Shown here one piece after another: positions 46,936-55,838 of a stretch of 64,000 bases of DNA. The notes beneath the pieces were generated by a model, which saw only the letters and a program-made list of their open reading frames with translations, did not search any database and was not told where the DNA came from. Origin of the DNA: Akkermansia muciniphila (GTDB lineage Bacteria > Verrucomicrobiota > Verrucomicrobiia > Verrucomicrobiales > Akkermansiaceae). Positions within the stretch are counted from its first letter, which is position 1; each line of letters begins with the position of its first letter. A program made the translations under genes and the position numbers. The stretch lies in assembly GCF_002884975.1 (NCBI RefSeq), contig NZ_PJKB01000002.1, positions 124,001-188,000 of the forward strand, in the 5' to 3' direction.

Positions 46936-47547
46936 ATGGCTCGTTATACCGGTCCCCGCGATAAAGTGTCCCGCCGTTTTGGCGTTGCTCTTTTCGGTTC
47001 TACCAAGGCTCTTGAAAAGCGCCCCTTCCCCCCCGGCCAGCATGGCATGCGCGCCGGCCGCAAGAAGAAGTCCGACTACGGCGTGATGCTTGCAGAAAAG
47101 CAGAAGCTGCGTTTCCAGTACGGTGTGCTTGAAGGCCAGTTCCGCAAGTATTATGCAGAAGCTGCCCGCCGCCGCGGCATTACCGGCGACATCCTGCTTC
47201 AACTCCTTGAACTCCGCCTGGACAATGTTGTGTACCGCCTCGGTTTCAGCAACACCCGCGCTGGCGCCCGTCAGCTCGTTTCCCACGGCCATATTACCGT
47301 GAATGGCAAGAAAACGAACATCGCTTCCTACTCCTGCCGTCCCGGCGACGTGATCGCCGTTGGAGGCAAGGCCTCCTCCCAGCAGCTTGCCACCCGTTCC
47401 CTTGACCTGACCCAGGCCACGGTGGTTCCGGACTGGCTGGAATGCGACCGTGACAAGCTCACGGGCAAGGTTGCGCGTGTACCTTCCAAGGAAGAGATTG
47501 CTCCCATCGTCAACGAGCAGCTCATCGTGGAATTCTACTCCCGTTAA
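46936..47547 (+). CDS. rpsD: 30S ribosomal protein S4
   Basis: This 203-residue primary 16S rRNA-binding protein nucleates 30S assembly. It lacks the zinc-ligand cysteines of the C+ form. The S4 RNA-binding domain (LDNVVYRLGFSNTRAGARQLVSHGHI) is intact. In many bacteria rpoA and rplQ follow; here a terminator and a tandem repeat follow instead. Confidence 0.97.
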   Translation: MARYTGPRDKVSRRFGVALFGSTKALEKRPFPPGQHGMRAGRKKKSDYGVMLAEKQKLRFQYGVLEGQFRKYYAEAARRRGITGDILLQLLELRLDNVVYRLGFSNTRAGARQLVSHGHITVNGKKTNIASYSCRPGDVIAVGGKASSQQLATRSLDLTQATVVPDWLECDRDKLTGKVARVPSKEEIAPIVNEQLIVEFYSR

Positions 47548-47572
47548 TCTTATCTCCTTCTGGATTTGCTTC

Positions 47573-47606
47573 AAAACCCCGGTTGCCTTTCGGCGGCCGG
47601 GGTTTT
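47573..47606 (+). terminator. Terminator of the rpsM-rpsK-rpsD cluster
   Basis: A 15-bp stem (47573-47587 with 47592-47606, two G-T pairs) with a TTTC loop lies 25 nt after the rpsD stop. Its 3' arm ends in TTTT. Confidence 0.8.
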
Positions 47607-47618
47607 GGGCGTTTAAGG

Positions 47619-47695
<77 letters not shown>

Positions 47696-47713
47696 TGGGG
47701 CGGGGGGTATAGG

Positions 47714-48490
47714 ATGGACGGCATGACGGATGATTTGAACGGGAGGGGCGTGGCCCTCTTTGATATGGACGGAACGCTGCTGCCGTGGGATACGCAGTAT
47801 GTTTTTTCCTGTTTCGTGGTGAGGCGCCATCCATGGCGGCGTCTGCTGGTGTTGCTTTTCCTGGCCTGTATCCCTCTTTACATCCTGGGAATATGGGATG
47901 AAAACCGGATGAAGCGGGCTTACCTCATTTACCTGTGGGGCCTGCCCGCGGAAACGGTGGCGCGGTATGGAAAAGAGTTCGGGCTTCTGGCGCAGGAATG
48001 GATTTATCCTGAATTGAAGGAACGGCTGCAAGAACATCAGAGGAATGGAGACCTGTGCCTCATGGTTTCCGCCTCCCCCACGTTTTATGCGGAACCCCTG
48101 GGGGATTTGCTGGGATTTGACGGCGTTCTGGGAACGGATGTTCTGCTGGAGAGCCGCATGCCGGCGATGCCGGAATTACCTGCCGGCAACAACAAGGGAT
48201 GCGTGAAGGTGGAGCGTTTGCGTGCGCAGGGCGTTCTGCCGGAGCACGGTGTGCTGCAAAACTCCACCGCCTACAGCGACAGTTCCGCGGATATGCCCAT
48301 GCTGCTTTCCTGCGGGCGGCGCGTGCTGGTGAATCCGTCCCTTTCCCTGAAGGAAGACGCGCGGCTGGCCGAGGCGGAATGTCTTTATCCTCCTACTCCA
48401 TGGAATGGGAAGTGTGACAAGATATGGAAAATCTTTCTTTTTGTCATAGGGATGAATAATATAAGTGATTGTAATAGAGTTGATAGCTAA
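47714..48490 (+). CDS. HAD-IB-like phosphatase with hydrophobic segment
   Basis: This 258-residue HAD-superfamily hydrolase has motif I FDMDGTLL (about residues 15-22) and motif II VSASP. Motif IV is YSDSSADMPML. It resembles phosphoserine-phosphatase-like HAD-IB proteins. Residues about 42-62 (WRRLLVLLFLACIPLYILGI) are strongly hydrophobic, suggesting membrane association in the cap. ATG 47714 follows the heptanucleotide array by 18 bp, with GGGGGG just upstream; ATG 47723 is an alternative. The substrate is unknown. Confidence 0.85.
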   Translation: MDGMTDDLNGRGVALFDMDGTLLPWDTQYVFSCFVVRRHPWRRLLVLLFLACIPLYILGIWDENRMKRAYLIYLWGLPAETVARYGKEFGLLAQEWIYPELKERLQEHQRNGDLCLMVSASPTFYAEPLGDLLGFDGVLGTDVLLESRMPAMPELPAGNNKGCVKVERLRAQGVLPEHGVLQNSTAYSDSSADMPMLLSCGRRVLVNPSLSLKEDARLAEAECLYPPTPWNGKCDKIWKIFLFVIGMNNISDCNRVDS

Positions 48491-48541
48491 ACATGTGGGA
48501 GAAAAGGCTTTACATTTGTGACGGAAATGTTTCACTTTTCT

Positions 48542-48577
48542 TAACAAGGGGGAAAAGGTATTTTTCTTTCCTTGTTA
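48542..48577 (+). promoter_or_regulatory. Leader hairpin upstream of outer-membrane protein gene
   Basis: Arms 48542-48549 and 48570-48577 are fully complementary (TAACAAGG with CCTTGTTA). The hairpin could terminate the HAD transcript or stabilise the outer-membrane protein mRNA. No U-tract follows. Confidence 0.4.
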
Positions 48578-48614
48578 GCAAATCAACAATTAATACCCTA
48601 ACCAAGTAATAGTC

Positions 48615-49529
48615 ATGCAAACCAAGAACATCATCACTGTGGCAGCGGCTGTGGCATCTTTTGCCGGCGCTGCTTTTGCGGGGACTCCCGTTACGGTTGT
48701 TACTCCCACTCCGGTGGCGACTGTCAGTCCGTGGTCCGGCGATATCTATGCCGGTTACGCTTCCAATTACACCAGCCGCGGCATCGTGGCTTCCCACGCC
48801 TTGGTGGGAGGGGATAGTGTTATCCCTGCCGGTGTAAACCTGAATTACAAGCTGAGCGACGCCAACTCCATTGTCGGCGCTGCTTCCTACACCTCCCTGA
48901 CCTCCGGTCACGAGCTGCTTGGCAACAAGGATATTGCGTTCCACAATGAAACCAATTTCAACCTTGGCTGGAAGAACCAGGACGGTCTGCTGAAGAATCT
49001 GTCCACTACCCTTGGCTGGAATCTGATTCATGGCGGCCTGCTCGGCAACTTCGCCAAGTATGACTACAGCAACGTTCTTGCCAACGGCACCGTTGGCCAG
49101 CGTCACGCTCATTCCGTAGCCCAGGAATTCTATCTGAACCTGAACTATGACCTGTGCAACAGCTGGTTCGCCGGTGTGACCACGAGCTATGGCTTCCAGG
49201 GCATGACCGGATGGTGGTTCCAGCCGTATGTGGGTTGGAAGGCCTCCATCTGCCCCGCCACGGACATCATGATCACGGGCGGCATGTCTGCTACTGCCGG
49301 TTACTTTGACAGCAAGTCCGCTTTCATGGCCAATGGCTCACAGGCTTGGTGGGTGAAGGTTGAAATGCCTGTCAAGCTGGGTGTGCAAAACCTGGCCGTC
49401 GTTCCCTTCGTCAGCTTCAACTGGGCCGGCAACGGCGCCCTGAAGGCTAACAAGCAGTTCGTGGAAGGCAGCAAGCCCTACAAGAACTTCGGCGTGGTGG
49501 CTGGTGCCAACCTCGTTTACTCTTTCTAA
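48615..49529 (+). CDS. Outer-membrane beta-barrel protein, copy 1
   Basis: This 304-residue protein has a signal peptide (residues 1-23). Alternating aromatic and polar strands follow, and the sequence ends in Phe (LVYSF), as outer-membrane barrels often do. No catalytic motif is visible. It shares blocks such as GYASNYTSRG and the TGWWF segment with the next gene. Codon use favours common codons, suggesting high expression. A strong terminator follows. The function (pore, receptor or structural) is unknown. Confidence 0.85.
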   Translation: MQTKNIITVAAAVASFAGAAFAGTPVTVVTPTPVATVSPWSGDIYAGYASNYTSRGIVASHALVGGDSVIPAGVNLNYKLSDANSIVGAASYTSLTSGHELLGNKDIAFHNETNFNLGWKNQDGLLKNLSTTLGWNLIHGGLLGNFAKYDYSNVLANGTVGQRHAHSVAQEFYLNLNYDLCNSWFAGVTTSYGFQGMTGWWFQPYVGWKASICPATDIMITGGMSATAGYFDSKSAFMANGSQAWWVKVEMPVKLGVQNLAVVPFVSFNWAGNGALKANKQFVEGSKPYKNFGVVAGANLVYSF

Positions 49530-49561
49530 GCCATCCGGCTTACGATTGAATCATGTTTCAG

Positions 49562-49585
49562 GAGCGGCGGAGCAATCCGCCGCTC
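49562..49585 (+). terminator. Rho-independent terminator of the barrel gene
   Basis: A perfect 10-bp stem (49562-49571 with 49576-49585) with a GCAA tetraloop is followed by five T residues. Confidence 0.92.
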
Positions 49586-49803
49586 TTTTTGTTCTTTGTT
49601 CAGATTCCCGGGAGGAAGGGACACAGGCAAAGCGGCAATCCCTGCACAAAAGCCCGGTTCAGTCCTGTTTATTCTTTCTGGAATGAATGCCTTTCAGCTG
49701 GATGAAGCCCCCGGAGCGGAGAAGAATGTTCCTGCGTCTTTTTTGCTTGTTGCCAGCGGGAGCATTTTTATTCAGAATGTTGCAGCACCGTAGTTCCGAG
49801 TTT

Positions 49804-50625
49804 ATGCATTTTTCCTTTTCTTCTGCTCTTGGAGCGGTTCTGGCCGTTTCCATTTCAACTTCCCTGGCGGAGTCACGCATTCCGGAGGCTCCTTCCGATC
49901 CGCCCCTGAGACCCGTGAGCGGCAGTTTGAAGGCGGGCTATTCCACCAACTATGAGTTCCGCGGTTTGATTCCCGGAGGGTGCAATCCAACGGCCCCCGT
50001 GCGCCTGGACTGGAGGAGCGACCTGAATGACCGGTATTCCCTGATTCTGGCCCTGAAGGAGGAGATATTCCTGGGGCATCCGGCGGTGGACATGGAGAAT
50101 GAAACGGTGGCCGATCTTGGGCTCCAGCGGAAGTTTGGAAAAGCCACTTACGCCGCGTTATCCCTGCGCATGAATGACGGCGGGATGGCGGGGTTTGCTT
50201 CCGAACGCCTGTTCGGCAACGGCGGTACGACGTATGAGTCGGCTCTGGTCCTGCGCCATGACCTGGGCTTCCTGCCCGGTTTTTATGCGCAGGGCAGCGC
50301 GGCCTATTCCTTTTACGGCATCACGGGATGGTGGTTTGACATGTGCACGGGATCGGATTTCCGGATGACGGAAAATCTTTACATGGGGTTCAAGTTCGGT
50401 GCGGTGCTGAGTTCCTCCTACTGGCCTTCCAGCGGCAATGGCTGGCAGTCCCTGTACGTCCGGGTGACGGCTAATTACCGTTTGTTCGGGAACGTTTTTG
50501 TGGAGCCGTTTGTGGGGCTTCACTGGCTTGGCAAGGGCGCCCACGGGGTGAACCGGGTATATGGAAGAACGCTGGTGAAGGGCAATAGCTGGGTGACGGG
50601 TGTCAGCCTGGTTTATTCCTTCTGA
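49804..50625 (+). CDS. Outer-membrane beta-barrel protein, copy 2
   Basis: This 273-residue paralogue of the preceding barrel has its own signal peptide (residues 1-22). Matching landmarks are GYSTNYEFRG, ITGWWF and the terminal LVYSF. It has diverged strongly elsewhere, so the duplication is not recent. The frame is open upstream to 49687, but ATG 49804 starts the signal peptide. The 3' end overlaps the convergent GNAT gene by 13 bp. Confidence 0.8.
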   Translation: MHFSFSSALGAVLAVSISTSLAESRIPEAPSDPPLRPVSGSLKAGYSTNYEFRGLIPGGCNPTAPVRLDWRSDLNDRYSLILALKEEIFLGHPAVDMENETVADLGLQRKFGKATYAALSLRMNDGGMAGFASERLFGNGGTTYESALVLRHDLGFLPGFYAQGSAAYSFYGITGWWFDMCTGSDFRMTENLYMGFKFGAVLSSSYWPSSGNGWQSLYVRVTANYRLFGNVFVEPFVGLHWLGKGAHGVNRVYGRTLVKGNSWVTGVSLVYSF

Positions 50626-51113
50626 GCAGAAGGGGCCAGATCCGTACGCATGCGGATCATGTCAATGCACTGCACGCCATTGTCCCAGACGGGTTCCGGA
50701 TAGTTGTCCGTAAAGTGGTTTTTGATGACGCCCGCCGTCCGGAAACCGCAGCTTTCATACAGGGCCATGGGGCCGGGGGAAGCATCGGACGTTCCCAGTT
50801 CCGCATAACGGGCGCCCTTGTCCCTGATGATGTTGAGAGCGTGCAGCACCAGAGCGGTTCCGCAACCCTGCCTTCTGTGTTCGGGAGAGACGGAGCAGTT
50901 CATGATTTCCCAGGTGTCATCCGCCGTGCGCCTGATGACGATGGCTCCGGCGAGGAGCCCTCGGCTTCGTGCAACGTATAGTTCGCCGTGGGCCAGATGC
51001 TCCGCCACCTGGCGTTCGTCCGGATCAGCATCCAGCAGAAGTTCCATCAGGGGCGCGGGGAGCGGCCACACGGCTGGTTCTTGTGCCACGTGGAAGCGGG
51101 GAGGTATTTTCAT
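50613..51113 (-). CDS. GNAT-family N-acetyltransferase
   Basis: This 166-residue GNAT protein has the acetyl-CoA loop SPEHRRQGCGTALV (about 76-89) and motif-B ALYESCGFRTAG. The substrate is unknown. It is transcribed towards the barrel gene and its promoter lies in the 79-bp gap to pyk, which is transcribed in the same direction. Confidence 0.85.
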   Translation of the reverse strand: MKIPPRFHVAQEPAVWPLPAPLMELLLDADPDERQVAEHLAHGELYVARSRGLLAGAIVIRRTADDTWEIMNCSVSPEHRRQGCGTALVLHALNIIRDKGARYAELGTSDASPGPMALYESCGFRTAGVIKNHFTDNYPEPVWDNGVQCIDMIRMRTDLAPSAQKE

Positions 51114-51192
51114 AAGGGTCCGGATGAAGTCCCCAGGGAATGCCGCAGGCTTCTGCTACTCCTGAAGGGGCATGCGGCTAAGACCTCTCTTC

Positions 51193-52614
51193 TTATTCTG
51201 CGCGCATGAAGATGATGGAGTCCGCCAGCAGTTCCCCCTGGAGGCTGTCCCCCTGGATGACGACGGGCTGCCCGGAGATGATCAGCCCTTTTTCCTTCAG
51301 CAGGTCCAGTGCGGTGGAAATCATGCGGGCAGGGTCTTTCAGGAAGGGGGATTCAAAGGCGGTGACGTCACGGGCCAGCGCCAGTTGCCGGACGACGACG
51401 GGATCATTGCTGAACGCGAAGATAGCCGCCCGTTCCGGCCTGAGCACGGCGGCCTGCGTGGCGGCCAGGCCGCGGCGGGTGAAGACGACCATGCAGGCGT
51501 TTTCTACGGAGTCCGCCAGGGAGATGGCCGCCTTGGTGGCTTTCTGGCGGTCTCCGCTTAGGATGGCGGACGCGGCAAAGTTGAGGTTGCCGGAACGTTC
51601 CATGCGGTGGGCGATGGAGTCCAGCACTTCCACGCAGCGCACGGGATAATTGCCCACGGAGGTTTCACCGGAGAGCATGACGGCATCTACCTGTTCAAAG
51701 ATGGCGTTGGATACGTCCGTGACTTCCGCACGGGTGGGGGTGGGCTGGGTGATCATGGATTCCAGCATGTGCGTGGCTACGATGCAGCGGCGGCCCAGCC
51801 TGTGGCAGTGGCGGATGATGCGGCGCTGGATGATCGGAAGTTCTTCAATGCTGACTTCAATGCCCAGGTCGCCGCGCGCGACCATGATGACGTCTGCGGC
51901 CAGAATAATGTCATCAATATGGCGGATGGCCTGCTGGTCTTCGATTTTGGCCACAATCTGGGCCCTTCCGCCCAGGGTGTCGATGTGTTCCCGGAGCTGG
52001 GCGATGTGGGCGGCGTCCCGGACGAAGGACATGGCTACGTAGTCCGTCTCGCATTCCACGGCCACGGCCAGGTCCGCCAGGTCTTTTTCCGTAAGGGCCG
52101 GGAGGCGCAGCGCCACGCCGGGGAGGTTGATGTGGCGGCGGGAGCCGAAGACGCCTTCCGTAAGCACCTTGCAGATGAGCCTGTCCGGGCGCACTTCCTC
52201 AATGCGCATGAGGATGCCGCCGTTGTCCACCACCATGGTGTGTCCTGCCTGGACGTCCTGCAGGAGCCCGTCATAGTTCACCGTGGTGGAGAAGGGGAGC
52301 TCCGGCTTGGCGGTGCTCAGGCGGATTTCCAGCGTATCCCCTTTTTTCAGGTGATAGGGTTCGGCCAGGTCGCCGGTGCGGATGGAGGGCCCCTGGAGGT
52401 CAAAGAGAATAGCTACGTTTGCCTGCAGTTCCGCCGCCTTGCGGCGGATGCGGAACACGACTTCCCTGACCCAGTCGTGTTTGGAGTGGCTCATGTTGAG
52501 CCGGAAGACGTTGGCTCCGGCTTCAATAAGCTGGCCCAGCATGTCGGAAGTGTCTGTTGCTGGTCCAATGGTGCAGATGATTTTGGTGGCGCGGGGCCGG
52601 GAAGGTGTGCTCAT
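51193..52614 (-). CDS. pyk: Pyruvate kinase
   Basis: This 473-residue glycolytic enzyme converts phosphoenolpyruvate and ADP to pyruvate and ATP. KIICTIGPAT at the N-terminus and the MARGDLGIE active-site block are clear. The MLSGETSVGNYP signature is also intact, and the substrate-binding Lys is in IVAKIED. The start at ATG 52614 is chosen by family alignment; the frame stays open upstream. cinA is divergent with a 112-bp gap. Confidence 0.96.
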   Translation of the reverse strand: MSTPSRPRATKIICTIGPATDTSDMLGQLIEAGANVFRLNMSHSKHDWVREVVFRIRRKAAELQANVAILFDLQGPSIRTGDLAEPYHLKKGDTLEIRLSTAKPELPFSTTVNYDGLLQDVQAGHTMVVDNGGILMRIEEVRPDRLICKVLTEGVFGSRRHINLPGVALRLPALTEKDLADLAVAVECETDYVAMSFVRDAAHIAQLREHIDTLGGRAQIVAKIEDQQAIRHIDDIILAADVIMVARGDLGIEVSIEELPIIQRRIIRHCHRLGRRCIVATHMLESMITQPTPTRAEVTDVSNAIFEQVDAVMLSGETSVGNYPVRCVEVLDSIAHRMERSGNLNFAASAILSGDRQKATKAAISLADSVENACMVVFTRRGLAATQAAVLRPERAAIFAFSNDPVVVRQLALARDVTAFESPFLKDPARMISTALDLLKEKGLIISGQPVVIQGDSLQGELLADSIIFMRAE

Positions 52615-52726
52615 GGTCTTTGTCAGTGCCCATACTGTATCCCAAGGCACATTCAAATGAAGTTTTTTGTGGTACATGGCAGGATTGTTGCATGTCACGG
52701 GGCGGCTGCGGGCGCATACTGGCGGC

Positions 52727-53971
52727 ATGAATCAGATCAGGGTTGAATTGATCAACACCGGTACGGAGATTTTGCTGGGGAGTGTTGTGAACACGAATGC
52801 CGCGTGGCTGGGCAACAGGCTGTTTGAAGCAGGGTTCCGCGTGGAGAGGCAGACCGTGGTTCCCGACGGCTATGCCATTAATGAGGCCATGAGGGAGAGC
52901 GCCCGGCGCGCGGATATTGTGATTGTGAGCGGAGGCCTGGGGCCGACAAGCGACGATGTGACCAGGGAAGCCCTGTGCGACGTGTGCGGCGTGGACATGC
53001 ACCGTGACGAGCGTGTGGCGGAGGGGTTGAAGAGTTATTTTGAGCGCAGGGGGATTTCCATTGCGGAGTGCAATTTCAAGCAGGCCATGGTCCCGGACGG
53101 AGCCGCGGTGCTGGAGAATGCCAACGGAACGGCTCCCGGCCTGGTGATGCCTGCCAGCGGCTCCCTGCCCATGTTTATTTTATTGCCCGGGCCTCCGGGA
53201 GAGTTGAGGCCGATGGTGGAGCATTCCGTGATGCCGATGCTGGAAGACCTGGCGGAGAAGGATATTCCCCATTTGCGCGTTTTCCGCCTGGTGGGCATTG
53301 GGGAGAGCGATCTTCAGGAGCTGGTGGATGGTTCCCTGCACCAGGTGCCGGGGCTGGAGGTGGCGTATTGCGCGCGCATTGGAGAGGTGGACGTGCGCCT
53401 GGTGGGGGATGAGGCGGCTTTGAAACAGGGGGAGGCGCGCCTGCGCATCCTGGCCGGGGCTTATGTGCTGGCGCCCGCAGGGGCTTCCCTGGAGAAGGCC
53501 GTAGTGCTCCATCTGGCCGCCCAGGGGCTGAAGGTAGCGACGGCGGAGAGCTGTACCGGCGGCCTGATTGCCAAGAGGATTACGGATGTGCCGGGTTCTT
53601 CCGGAGTTTTTGAATTCGGCTGGGTGACTTATGCTGACCGGGCAAAGGAGAAGATGCTGGGAGTGCCGGAGGATGTTTTGAAACTCCACGGGGCGGTGAG
53701 CGAACCCGTGGCGAAAGCGATGGCGGAGGGCGCCCTGGACCGCTCCGGGGCGGATGTGGCTGTGGCTGTCAGCGGCATTGCAGGGCCGGGAGGCGGCACG
53801 CCGGAGAAACCCGTGGGCACCGTCTGGCTTGCCTGGGCTTTCCGGGGGGGAGAAACGCGGACGGAGATGATGCTTTATCCGCGGGACCGCGATTCTTTCC
53901 GGCGGATGGTTTCCCAGAAGGCCCTGGCCGGACTTCTGGACGCCAGAAGAAGGGAGGGCGTCACGGAATGA
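52727..53971 (+). CDS. cinA: CinA-like protein (NMN amidohydrolase domain fused to MoCF-like domain)
   Basis: This 414-residue protein has the N-terminal MoCF/COG1058 domain (INTGTEILLG..., VSGGLGPTSDD). The C-terminal CinA/COG1546 domain starts near residue 255 (ATAESCTGGLIAKRIT, AVSGIAGPGGGTPEKPVG) and acts as nicotinamide mononucleotide deamidase. Together these serve pyridine-nucleotide salvage; links to competence are historical. The start is ATG 52727. The 3' end overlaps the convergent methyltransferase gene by 11 bp. Confidence 0.94.
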   Translation: MNQIRVELINTGTEILLGSVVNTNAAWLGNRLFEAGFRVERQTVVPDGYAINEAMRESARRADIVIVSGGLGPTSDDVTREALCDVCGVDMHRDERVAEGLKSYFERRGISIAECNFKQAMVPDGAAVLENANGTAPGLVMPASGSLPMFILLPGPPGELRPMVEHSVMPMLEDLAEKDIPHLRVFRLVGIGESDLQELVDGSLHQVPGLEVAYCARIGEVDVRLVGDEAALKQGEARLRILAGAYVLAPAGASLEKAVVLHLAAQGLKVATAESCTGGLIAKRITDVPGSSGVFEFGWVTYADRAKEKMLGVPEDVLKLHGAVSEPVAKAMAEGALDRSGADVAVAVSGIAGPGGGTPEKPVGTVWLAWAFRGGETRTEMMLYPRDRDSFRRMVSQKALAGLLDARRREGVTE

Positions 53972-54581
53972 GGAACCACACGGGGAGTATTCCCGCCTCA
54001 TGCAGGCCGCTGATGAATTCAAAGATGCCGATGAACCAGATGAACCACAGGGCGTCCACGATGTTGTGCGTAAACGTCGCGGGATTGACGGAGTAGGTGG
54101 CGGGCGGCGGCTTTAACCGGGAGAGGGAGGGAATGAAGGAAGGGACGTTCCGGCAGTAGTCCCGGTAGGCGTCTCCGAACAGGGAGATGAGCCGTTCCTG
54201 TTCCTTTTTAATGACGGACGGGTAATAGATGCCGAAGGCCAGCGCCGTCAGCAGCGGGATGGTGAAGGTTTCCGTGGCGCAGGCCACGCCTATGCCGCCG
54301 ATGAAGCTGAAGAAGTAAAGCGGGTTGCGGCACATGGAGTACGGGCCTTCAATGACCAGGACGTTGTTTTTATATCCTGCAATATACAGGGAGCACCAGA
54401 TGCGGCCAAAGGCGCCTATGCCGGCCATGAAGCAGGCCAGCAACATGAGGCTTTCTTCAATGAGCGGGGACATTTCCCAGCGGGATTCCCCGAAGAGAAG
54501 GGCGCAGCCGATGGCGAGACCGAAGAAGAGGGAGATGAGCGTGCGGAGGCGTTCGTTGAGTGATTTGGCGCGGGCTTCCAT
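53961..54581 (-). CDS. Isoprenylcysteine methyltransferase-like (ICMT/PEMT) membrane protein
   Basis: This 206-residue integral membrane protein has about five hydrophobic segments. The ICMT/phospholipid N-methyltransferase signature GPYSMCRNPLY is followed by the KKEQERLISLFGDAY segment, which binds SAM in the family. The substrate is unknown; bacterial members may methylate lipids or small hydrophobic acceptors. The start is ATG 54581. Confidence 0.85.
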   Translation of the reverse strand: MEARAKSLNERLRTLISLFFGLAIGCALLFGESRWEMSPLIEESLMLLACFMAGIGAFGRIWCSLYIAGYKNNVLVIEGPYSMCRNPLYFFSFIGGIGVACATETFTIPLLTALAFGIYYPSVIKKEQERLISLFGDAYRDYCRNVPSFIPSLSRLKPPPATYSVNPATFTHNIVDALWFIWFIGIFEFISGLHEAGILPVWFLIP

Positions 54582-54673
54582 GATTTAAAGGAATGTAGTG
54601 GAAGCATCCTACGGCTCCGGAAAGTGGCATGAAGATATTTTCCGTGACGTTTCTGTCACAAGGGGCATGCAAA

Positions 54674-54704
54674 AAGGGCCGTGCGCCTTGAACGCACAGC
54701 CCTT
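54674..54704 (-). terminator. Rho-independent terminator of the PEP-CTERM gene
   Basis: A 12-bp stem (54674-54685 with 54693-54704, one G-T pair) with a 7-nt loop is followed by UUUUU on the minus strand. It lies 27 nt after the PEP-CTERM stop. Confidence 0.88.
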
Positions 54705-54731
54705 GAGTAAAAGTAAAGGAGGTTTAAGGAA

Positions 54732-55559
54732 TCAGGCGCGCCTGCGGCGCATCATCAGCGCAGCCAGCCCCAGCAGGCTGAGCGTGGCTGTGGCGGGTTC
54801 CGGAACCGCTCCCCCTACCACGTATTGTACCTTGATGGTGTTTCCATCCTTGTAAATGTAGTATTGGCCCTGGTGGTCAGCGGCGTTTCCTTCCATTTTG
54901 GCGGAGGCTTTGGTCAGGGAACTTCCGTCCTCTGCCAGGAATTCCCCCAGGGAAACGTCACCCCCGTCAAAGCCGCCGGAATTGATCAGCGTGCGCGTGA
55001 CAAACTGGAATTCCCCCGCGGCTACATCCGTGGAGGTAGTTGCGAGAAGTCCGGAGACGGAGAAACTTCCCGCGCCCCACATTTTCTGGTCCACGTTCAG
55101 GATGCCGCCGATGCCGAAGACGAGCCTGGCGCCGTCGCCGCCCGGATCAATGCCGCAGACATTAAGGTTAAGGGTGCCGTCCAGGGTGATCAGGCTGCTT
55201 TTAAAATCTACTTGTCCCAGGCTCAGGGTGGAGCCGGTGCCCACGGTGACATTGCCCGTCCAGCGGGAGCCTCCCACGGTAACGGTGCTGTTGCCCGTCA
55301 CGGTGATGCTGCCGCCGTCAGAGGTATCTACCAGGCTGCCGCTGACATTGATCGTGCCGGTGTTGGCAAAGATGACGTCAGGACCGGCATTGCCGTTGCG
55401 GTTCGGAACTCCATTGCTCCAGTTTCCGGCGTTGTTCACATCATAAGTATTGCCTTCCGTAGGGCCGGCTCCGCCAGTCCATGCAGTGACCATGCTGGCA
55501 GCATGGAGTCCGGTGCACAACCCGCAGAGCAGGGCGGCAATGGATAAAGTTTTTTTCAT
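54732..55559 (-). CDS. PEP-CTERM surface protein with autotransporter-like beta repeats
   Basis: This 275-residue protein has a signal peptide (residues 1-20). A Gly/Thr/Ser/Val-rich beta-helical passenger follows, resembling autotransporter-associated strand repeats. The C-terminus is a textbook PEP-CTERM tag: VPEP at 252-255, a hydrophobic helix, then an Arg-rich end. Such proteins are processed by an exosortase, normally EpsH/XrtA-type, encoded elsewhere. It is probably a surface or extracellular-matrix protein. The upstream gap contains two inverted copies of a palindrome. Confidence 0.88.
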   Translation of the reverse strand: MKKTLSIAALLCGLCTGLHAASMVTAWTGGAGPTEGNTYDVNNAGNWSNGVPNRNGNAGPDVIFANTGTINVSGSLVDTSDGGSITVTGNSTVTVGGSRWTGNVTVGTGSTLSLGQVDFKSSLITLDGTLNLNVCGIDPGGDGARLVFGIGGILNVDQKMWGAGSFSVSGLLATTSTDVAAGEFQFVTRTLINSGGFDGGDVSLGEFLAEDGSSLTKASAKMEGNAADHQGQYYIYKDGNTIKVQYVVGGAVPEPATATLSLLGLAALMMRRRRA

Positions 55560-55627
55560 GTTGAAAACAGAGGTGTTTTTATTTGGAATGAGTTCAGACG
55601 AGACCGCCGGAATCGTTGCGAACCTAT

Positions 55628-55643
55628 CGGATTAACAATCCGG
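55628..55643. repeat. Palindromic element, copy A
   Basis: CGGATTAACAATCCGG is an imperfect palindrome (6-bp arms CGGATT and AATCCG, 3-nt centre). Its reverse complement recurs at 55795-55810. It lies about 70 bp upstream of the PEP-CTERM start codon. Confidence 0.8.
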
Positions 55644-55794
55644 AGTCAATGGTAAAATTTGGGTTGCAGAGGTTTATATGAAATATACATGCCCATAATG
55701 GAGAAAATCTTTGGGTATGTGTCGGATAGGCTTTTTTATTTACTCCCCGCAGTTTCTTGAATTTTACGGCGGATTCAAGTTAAAACTACCTTTC

Positions 55795-55810
55795 CCGGAT
55801 TGTTAATCCG
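55795..55810. repeat. Palindromic element, copy B (inverted)
   Basis: CCGGATTGTTAATCCG is the exact reverse complement of copy A over 16 bp. It lies 28 bp downstream of the dnaB stop. Together the copies bound a 183-bp interval. Confidence 0.8.
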
Positions 55811-55838
55811 CAGAGAAAACGGCCAGGGAGGTTTTAGT

